A DNA stretch of 10,947 nucleotides from Selenomonadaceae bacterium UBA3796 (GTDB lineage: Bacteria; Bacillota; Negativicutes; Selenomonadales; Selenomonadaceae): positions 1-10,947 of the forward strand of contig DFES01000069.1 of the NCBI GenBank assembly GCA_002369175.1, given 5' to 3'. Shown piece after piece: positions 6,956 to 10,947 of this stretch (its first letter is position 1; each line of letters starts with the position of its first letter). The position numbers and the translations under genes were made by a program. The notes below the pieces were generated by a model. That model did not search any database. It saw only the letters and a program-made list of their open reading frames with translations, and was not told the DNA's origin.

Positions 6956-7576
6956 ATGAAAAGAACATGTTTCTTTTTTCTTCTTTTCGCTGCTCTTTTT
7001 CTTTATCCTTTGCATGGGGAAGCAACCAGGGAAAGGATTCCCCAGCTTGCCCGGCTTCCGATTCTTGTGGAGAGTAGCTACGGATTGGAGGAGCGGGTTT
7101 TAGAAGACTTGGAAGTCAAGATGGACAGAGCCGTGCACGTTCCCATGAACGGCATTCTTCATACGGTCATATATCTGCCGGAAGAAAAATGCAGGAAGGC
7201 GCTGGAAGAGGTTATGGCGGAGCTTCGGCATAAGAATCCAAAGGCGAAGCTTCGGGATGCCATGAAGCCTTTGGCGGAGAGGCTCCACGCGGATATTGTC
7301 GTCCTTCCCGTCATCAAGAATTACAGTCAGTACACCTACATGGGATTTCGATGGGATGGGGGCTCTATCCTGTGCAGTGATGTGAGGATGGTTCTCATGG
7401 GATACGAGCGTCGCGAGGAAAAGCCTATCTATGAGGAGGAATCCCGCTTTTATCACAGTGAGTATTCCCATTGGGGACGGGCGGAAGTCTTGGCCGGGGA
7501 GTGCATGGACCGGATGCTGGAAAAGGTGAATCTTTACCGGATGATTCTTCACGCCAATGGCGAGCCTTTTCCTTGA
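6956..7576 (+). CDS. Exported protein of unknown function
   Basis: 206 residues, with a clear Sec signal: MKRTC followed by a Phe/Leu-rich core and likely cleavage after GEA (residue 23). The mature part has a segment that reads like an alpha/beta nucleotide- or partner-binding fold: LPILVESSYGLEER, then an amphipathic helix (CRKALEEVMAELR), PLAERLHADIVVLPVIKNY, a beta-hairpin with many aromatic residues, and SDVRMVLMGYERREE. It ends with a helix around CMDRMLEKVNLY. I do not recognise a named domain and no catalytic motif stands out. The start has GAGGTG 5 bases upstream. The gene is last in the plus-strand block, 64 bases after the CAP gene, and is closed by the terminator at 7628-7657. Function unknown; probably periplasmic. 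Confidence 0.8.
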   Translation: MKRTCFFFLLFAALFLYPLHGEATRERIPQLARLPILVESSYGLEERVLEDLEVKMDRAVHVPMNGILHTVIYLPEEKCRKALEEVMAELRHKNPKAKLRDAMKPLAERLHADIVVLPVIKNYSQYTYMGFRWDGGSILCSDVRMVLMGYERREEKPIYEEESRFYHSEYSHWGRAEVLAGECMDRMLEKVNLYRMILHANGEPFP

Positions 7577-7627
7577 AGTGCTCCATCGAGTCCTGCTTCC
7601 GTAAACAGTGCGTCAAATGTTCCACTC

Positions 7628-7657
7628 AAAAAGGCCAGTTTTGCAACTGGCCTTTTT
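7628..7657. terminator. Bidirectional rho-independent terminator between convergent genes
   Basis: A perfect 13-base-pair inverted repeat, AAAAAGGCCAGTT (7628-7640) and its complement (7645-7657), has a 4-base loop TTGC. The plus strand ends in six T (7653-7658) and the minus strand in a matching T run. It lies 51 bases after the plus-strand stop at 7576 and just beyond the end of the minus-strand ATPase gene (its stop is at 7664), so it can end both transcripts. Confidence 0.92.
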
Positions 7658-7663
7658 TCCTGC

Positions 7664-10600
7664 TCAGAATTTCTTGTACAGTATACGGCATGCGTTCAAT
7701 ACGCACAGTACAGACACGCCGGTGTCCGCAAATACGGCAGCCCACATGGAGGCATAGCCGAAGAGTCCCGCTGCCATGATGATGATTTTGACAACAAGGG
7801 CAAAGACCACATTCTGCCATGCCACACGGTTTACCACCTTGGCAATGGAAATGGCCTTCGGGATGGCGCTCATTTCGGAGTTCATGAAAACAACATCCGC
7901 CGCTTCAATGGCCGCGTCTGCGCCGCTTCCCATAGCTGCTCCCACATCAGCACCAGCCAATACGGGCGCATCATTGATGCCGTCTCCTACGAACATGACA
8001 CCGCCGTATTTATTCCGCAGTTCGTTCATTTCTTTCAGCTTATCCTGGGGCAGGAGCTCTGCCCGCACCTCCTGGATACCGGCTTCCTTCGCTATGGCGT
8101 CCGCTTCCTTCTTGGCATCGCCTGTGAGCATCACCGTTGTCAAGCCAAGCGCGGCGATATCGGCCACGGCTTGTTTGGCATCCTCCTTCAGGGTATCGTT
8201 GATGAGGATATTGCCCAGGTAGGTTTTGTTTTTCGCCACCAGCACCTCGCTGCCGCAGGCCGCAGGCCGATAATCGCGGTAATCCACCCTGTAGCGATCC
8301 ATCAGGCGGGGATTGCCCACCAAAAGTACATCCTTGCCCAAATAAGCCACAAGACCTTCACCGGCGATTTCCTCAAACCTGTCAGGCCGCTCCAGAGGAA
8401 GGTTTCGCTCTTTGGCCGCAGCCACAATACTGACAGCGATCGGATGGGTGGAAACCTGTTCTGCTCCTGCCGTTGCTTGCAGGATTTCATTTTCGCCGGC
8501 TTTGCCTGCCGGGACGATCTGTTGCACCACGAAGTTGCCCTTGGTGACGGTGCCGGTCTTGTCCATGACTACTGCCACCACGTTTTTCAGCATTTCCATG
8601 GCGTTGCCGCCCTTGAACAGGATTCCCAGCTTGGAGCCGGCACCGATGCCTGCAAAGAAGGAAAGGGGCACGGAGAGCACCAGAGCGCAGGGGCAGCTGA
8701 TAACCAGGAAGGTCAGCGCCGTGTAGATCCATTTGTGCCAGTCTCCGGTAATCAGAGATGGCAAAACCGCTACCAGAAGAGCCAAGGCCACAACAATGGG
8801 GGTATAGACCCGGGCAAAACGAGTGATGAATTTATCGAGGTAAGGTTTGTTGGCCGCTGCGTTTTCAACAGAATCCAGAATTTTTGTCACCATGGATTCC
8901 TGCAGTTCCTTTTCCACGCGAATCTTCAACATGCCGGAAGTGTTCACGCAGCCGGACAGCACTTCGTCGCCGTAGGATTTGCGAACCGGTACAGGCTCGC
9001 CGGTTACCGGAGATGTATCCAGCAGGCTTTCACCGTCGATGACGACGCCATCCAGAGGAATGCGATCCCCTACCCGCACCAGCAGGATGTCCCCCACCCG
9101 CGCTTCTGCGGAGGGAATCACCTTTACGTCTTCGCCAATCAGCAGGTTGACCACCTCGGGACGCATATCCACCGCATCCATGATTTGATCCCTGCTCCGG
9201 TCCGCTGCCCGATCCTGGAACCACTCGCCGATCCGGTAGAAGAAGATAACGCCTACCGCCTCTTCCCAAGCCTCAATGGCAAAGGCTCCCAAGGTGGCTA
9301 CGGTCATCAGGAAGTTTTCGTCGAAGAACTCGCCCTTGGCCAGATTTTTCAATGCGGTGAACACGATTTTCCAGCCCAGGATCACATAGGCAGTGACCAG
9401 GCAGTGCATGTGATATGCTTCCGGCACAAGCCCCAGCCATTCCGTCACAATGAAGATGAGGCCGCCTGCCACAAGCTCAAAAAGCTCCCTGGCGTTTTCC
9501 CGGAGGAAGGATTTCTTCCCTCTTTCCCATTCCGGAACATTTGCATGCTCCGCCCGCTCCAGAATGGTCACGCCATCTTCCACTTTGTCGGCAACCGCTT
9601 GCATCTTTTCGGTTAGGCCGTCGTAACTCTTGGCGGTAACACGCAGCTGGCCGGTGGCATACACCAGTACTGCGTCTTCCACCTCCGGCATGGCCTTGAT
9701 CGCGTCTTCCACCTTGCCGGCACAGACGGCGCAGTCCAGACCCTGCACTTCATAGGTGCGGGATTTCCCCGCGCCGAACTGCTCTTTCTCGGAGATCTTT
9801 ACGCCCTCTTCTGCTTTATCGGCGGCTGCCTGTATGAGGGGCAGCAAACCGTCGTAGCTGCGGGCACTGACACGCAATTGGCCGGTTTCGTAGACCAGTA
9901 TCGCATCATCTACGATGGGCAGTGCCGCAATGGCATCCTGTACCTTCACGGAGCAGGCCGGGCAATCCAGGCCGTCAACCTTGTACACACGGTATTTCTT
10001 TTGGGCAGTGGCGCGAACCCGTTCCGTAATGATGACGCCGTCCTCCGCTTTTTCAGCAGCCGCTTGCAGCTTGGGCAGCAGGCCGTCGTAAGCTTCGGCA
10101 GTAACGCGCAGCTGACCTGTTTCGTAGACCAGTGTAGCCATCTTTACGCCGGGAATGGCGGAAATGGCGTCCTGCACCTTTATGGAACAGGCGGCGCAGT
10201 CCAGACCCTTTACGTTATAGGTATGGAATTTACCGGAGGATTCCGGTCCTTCTTCCCTGGGAACTACCGTCACATAGGACAGGAAGGAACGACAGATCTC
10301 CTGAAACACGGGAAGCATGGCATCCGGATTCTTGGCTGAAACCCGGAGCTGTTTGGTGCTGTAGCTGACTGTGGCATAGGATACACCCGGCAGGGACTTG
10401 ATTTTATGCTCTATCTTCGAGGCGCAAATGGGACAGTCCAGATTGATCAGGTTGTAGACCCGCTTGATATTGTCCGCATCCGGCATGCGGCACTTGCAGT
10501 GTGCCAGACTTTCCCCACAGAAATCGCAGTACTCTTCATGGGAATTGCAGACTTCACAGTCACACGTGTCCGGATGGTTGGGCATATGCGCCTCGTGCGT

Positions 10601-10947
10601 ATAGGAGGCGTTGTGGTGCACCAACTCATGCTCGCTGTGGTCATGCACCTTACAACAGTCGCAGCCATGTTCATGTTCATGGTCGTGTTCGTGATGGTGC
10701 TCATGGTCATGGTGGTGTTCGTGGTCATGCCCATGATGGTGCTCGTGGTCATGGTCATGATGGTGCTCATGGTCATGCTCATGATCATGATGGTGGTCGT
10801 GCTCGTGGTCATGCCCATAGTGGTGGTCATGTTCGTGGTCGTGGTCGTGGTCATGGTGGTGTTCGTGATCGTGTTCGTGGTCATGCCCATGATGGTGGTC
10901 ATGTTCATGGTCGTGATCATGCTCATGCTCATGCTCATGGGCGTGGT
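7664..10947 (-). CDS. Zn/Cd/Pb-type P1B ATPase with four HMA domains and His-rich N-terminus, 5' end off window
   Basis: Metal-exporting ATPase of the inner membrane. Residues are counted from the GTG at 10648, but the frame is open to 10947 and no ribosome site precedes that GTG, so the start is off the window. In order: a His-rich tract (10667-10947); CDCC, then a Cys cluster (residues 29-53); four HMA domains with CPIC 72, CAAC 151, CPAC 229 and CAVC 306; then the membrane core. The actuator has TGEP (549-552), the transport helix CPC (652-654), the phosphorylation site DKTGT (696-700), the HP motif THP (734-736), TGD (842-844) and the hinge GDGINDAP (888-895). C-terminal Asn946, Lys954 and Asp975 (VFADTGVSV) fit the P1B-2 class, which moves Zn, Cd or Pb, not Cu. 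Three HMA domains are close copies of one another. Regulation cannot be seen; the promoter lies outside. Confidence 0.96.
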   Translation of the reverse strand, partial: HAHEHEHEHDHDHEHDHHHGHDHEHDHEHHHDHDHDHEHDHHYGHDHEHDHHHDHEHDHEHHHDHDHEHHHGHDHEHHHDHEHHHEHDHEHEHGCDCCKVHDHSEHELVHHNASYTHEAHMPNHPDTCDCEVCNSHEEYCDFCGESLAHCKCRMPDADNIKRVYNLINLDCPICASKIEHKIKSLPGVSYATVSYSTKQLRVSAKNPDAMLPVFQEICRSFLSYVTVVPREEGPESSGKFHTYNVKGLDCAACSIKVQDAISAIPGVKMATLVYETGQLRVTAEAYDGLLPKLQAAAEKAEDGVIITERVRATAQKKYRVYKVDGLDCPACSVKVQDAIAALPIVDDAILVYETGQLRVSARSYDGLLPLIQAAADKAEEGVKISEKEQFGAGKSRTYEVQGLDCAVCAGKVEDAIKAMPEVEDAVLVYATGQLRVTAKSYDGLTEKMQAVADKVEDGVTILERAEHANVPEWERGKKSFLRENARELFELVAGGLIFIVTEWLGLVPEAYHMHCLVTAYVILGWKIVFTALKNLAKGEFFDENFLMTVATLGAFAIEAWEEAVGVIFFYRIGEWFQDRAADRSRDQIMDAVDMRPEVVNLLIGEDVKVIPSAEARVGDILLVRVGDRIPLDGVVIDGESLLDTSPVTGEPVPVRKSYGDEVLSGCVNTSGMLKIRVEKELQESMVTKILDSVENAAANKPYLDKFITRFARVYTPIVVALALLVAVLPSLITGDWHKWIYTALTFLVISCPCALVLSVPLSFFAGIGAGSKLGILFKGGNAMEMLKNVVAVVMDKTGTVTKGNFVVQQIVPAGKAGENEILQATAGAEQVSTHPIAVSIVAAAKERNLPLERPDRFEEIAGEGLVAYLGKDVLLVGNPRLMDRYRVDYRDYRPAACGSEVLVAKNKTYLGNILINDTLKEDAKQAVADIAALGLTTVMLTGDAKKEADAIAKEAGIQEVRAELLPQDKLKEMNELRNKYGGVMFVGDGINDAPVLAGADVGAAMGSGADAAIEAADVVFMNSEMSAIPKAISIAKVVNRVAWQNVVFALVVKIIIMAAGLFGYASMWAAVFADTGVSVLCVLNACRILYKKF
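9524..10228 (-). repeat. Three tandem near-copies of the HMA domain (HMA2-4)
   Basis: HMA2, HMA3 and HMA4 share phrases such as GLDCxxC, VYETGQLRV or VYATGQLRV, YDGL and a closing AEDGV-type helix. The DNA word CCGTCGTA (plus strand) recurs at 10083, 9849 and 9618, giving periods of 234 and 231 bases (78 and 77 codons). HMA1 (about 10259-10465) is more diverged. This fits duplication of one domain after separation from HMA1. Confidence 0.85.
10487..10663 (-). other. Cys-rich putative metal-binding cluster of the ATPase
   Basis: Between the His-rich tract and HMA1 the minus-strand frame encodes GCDCC (10652-10666) and then seven Cys in residues 29-53 with spacings CxC, CxxC, CxxC and CxC (C29, C31, C34, C41, C44, C51, C53). 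The CxxC pairs with CDFCG resemble a zinc ribbon or treble-clef knuckle. Metal binding is inferred, not shown. Confidence 0.6.
10667..10947 (-). repeat. His/Asp/Glu-rich codon repeat encoding the ATPase N-terminus
   Basis: Read in the ATPase frame, the visible 93 codons (10667-10945) give about 54 His, about 34 Asp or Glu, three Gly, one Ala and one Tyr, with no stop. A 20-base word containing GTGGTCATGCCCAT on the plus strand occurs near 10721, 10805 and 10877 (72- and 84-base spacing), encoding HHHGHDHEH-like units. The single Tyr comes from one base change in a His codon. The tract is probably length-variable between strains. Confidence 0.85.

Noticed and set aside
8171..9616. Long plus-strand open frame opposite the ATPase gene
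   Set aside because: It is a shadow of the ATPase coding strand, is rich in His and Gln without domain character, has no ribosome site, and overlaps a protein with all P-type ATPase motifs.
10447..10938. Minus-strand frame with Met/Thr/Ser repeats
   Set aside because: It is the out-of-frame reading of the His-codon repeat of the ATPase; the in-frame reading runs on into a true ATPase.
10667..10947. Repeated DNA near the window end as a CRISPR array
   Set aside because: The repeats have no unique spacers and have codon periodicity in the ATPase frame.

Overview
The window looks like a diderm Firmicute of the class Negativicutes (a Selenomonas- or Mitsuokella-like gut or oral bacterium). This is inferred, not proven. 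Two proteins end in outer-membrane autotransporter beta-barrels with a C-terminal Phe, yet the genes carry very strong GGGAGG-type ribosome binding sites and the style of protein common in Firmicutes. No taxonomic marker gene is present.

Plus strand, 1-7576: seven tightly spaced genes, nearly all exported. In order they are the C-terminal end of an autotransporter cut by the window edge (1-1170), a secreted C39-like cysteine peptidase with two SH3-like domains (1195-2262), a complete second autotransporter whose barrel is a close paralogue of the first (2308-4506), and a von Willebrand factor A domain protein with an intact metal site but no signal peptide (4542-5312). A strong terminator hairpin (5341-5377) follows. 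Then come a secreted TPR-like protein (5394-6191), a CAP/SCP-domain lipoprotein (6205-6891), and a small exported protein of unknown function (6956-7576). The first four genes look like one transcription unit. The next three follow the hairpin directly and may be expressed by read-through.

A shared bidirectional terminator (7628-7657) separates this block from a convergent gene on the minus strand.

Minus strand, 7664-10947: a zinc/cadmium/lead-type P1B ATPase with four N-terminal HMA metal-binding domains, preceded by a Cys-rich cluster and a very long His/Asp/Glu tract. The reading frame stays open to the window edge, so the true start is off the window and the GTG at 10648 is almost certainly not the start. 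In the visible His-rich tract about 54 of 93 codons are His.

The most unusual items are the pair of paralogous autotransporters bracketing a C39-like peptidase with a VWA protein next door, and the heavily metal-decorated N-terminus of the ATPase. The plus-strand genes are best read as a cell-surface module. No phage, transposon, CRISPR array, tRNA or rRNA was seen. No gap between genes exceeds 90 bases.
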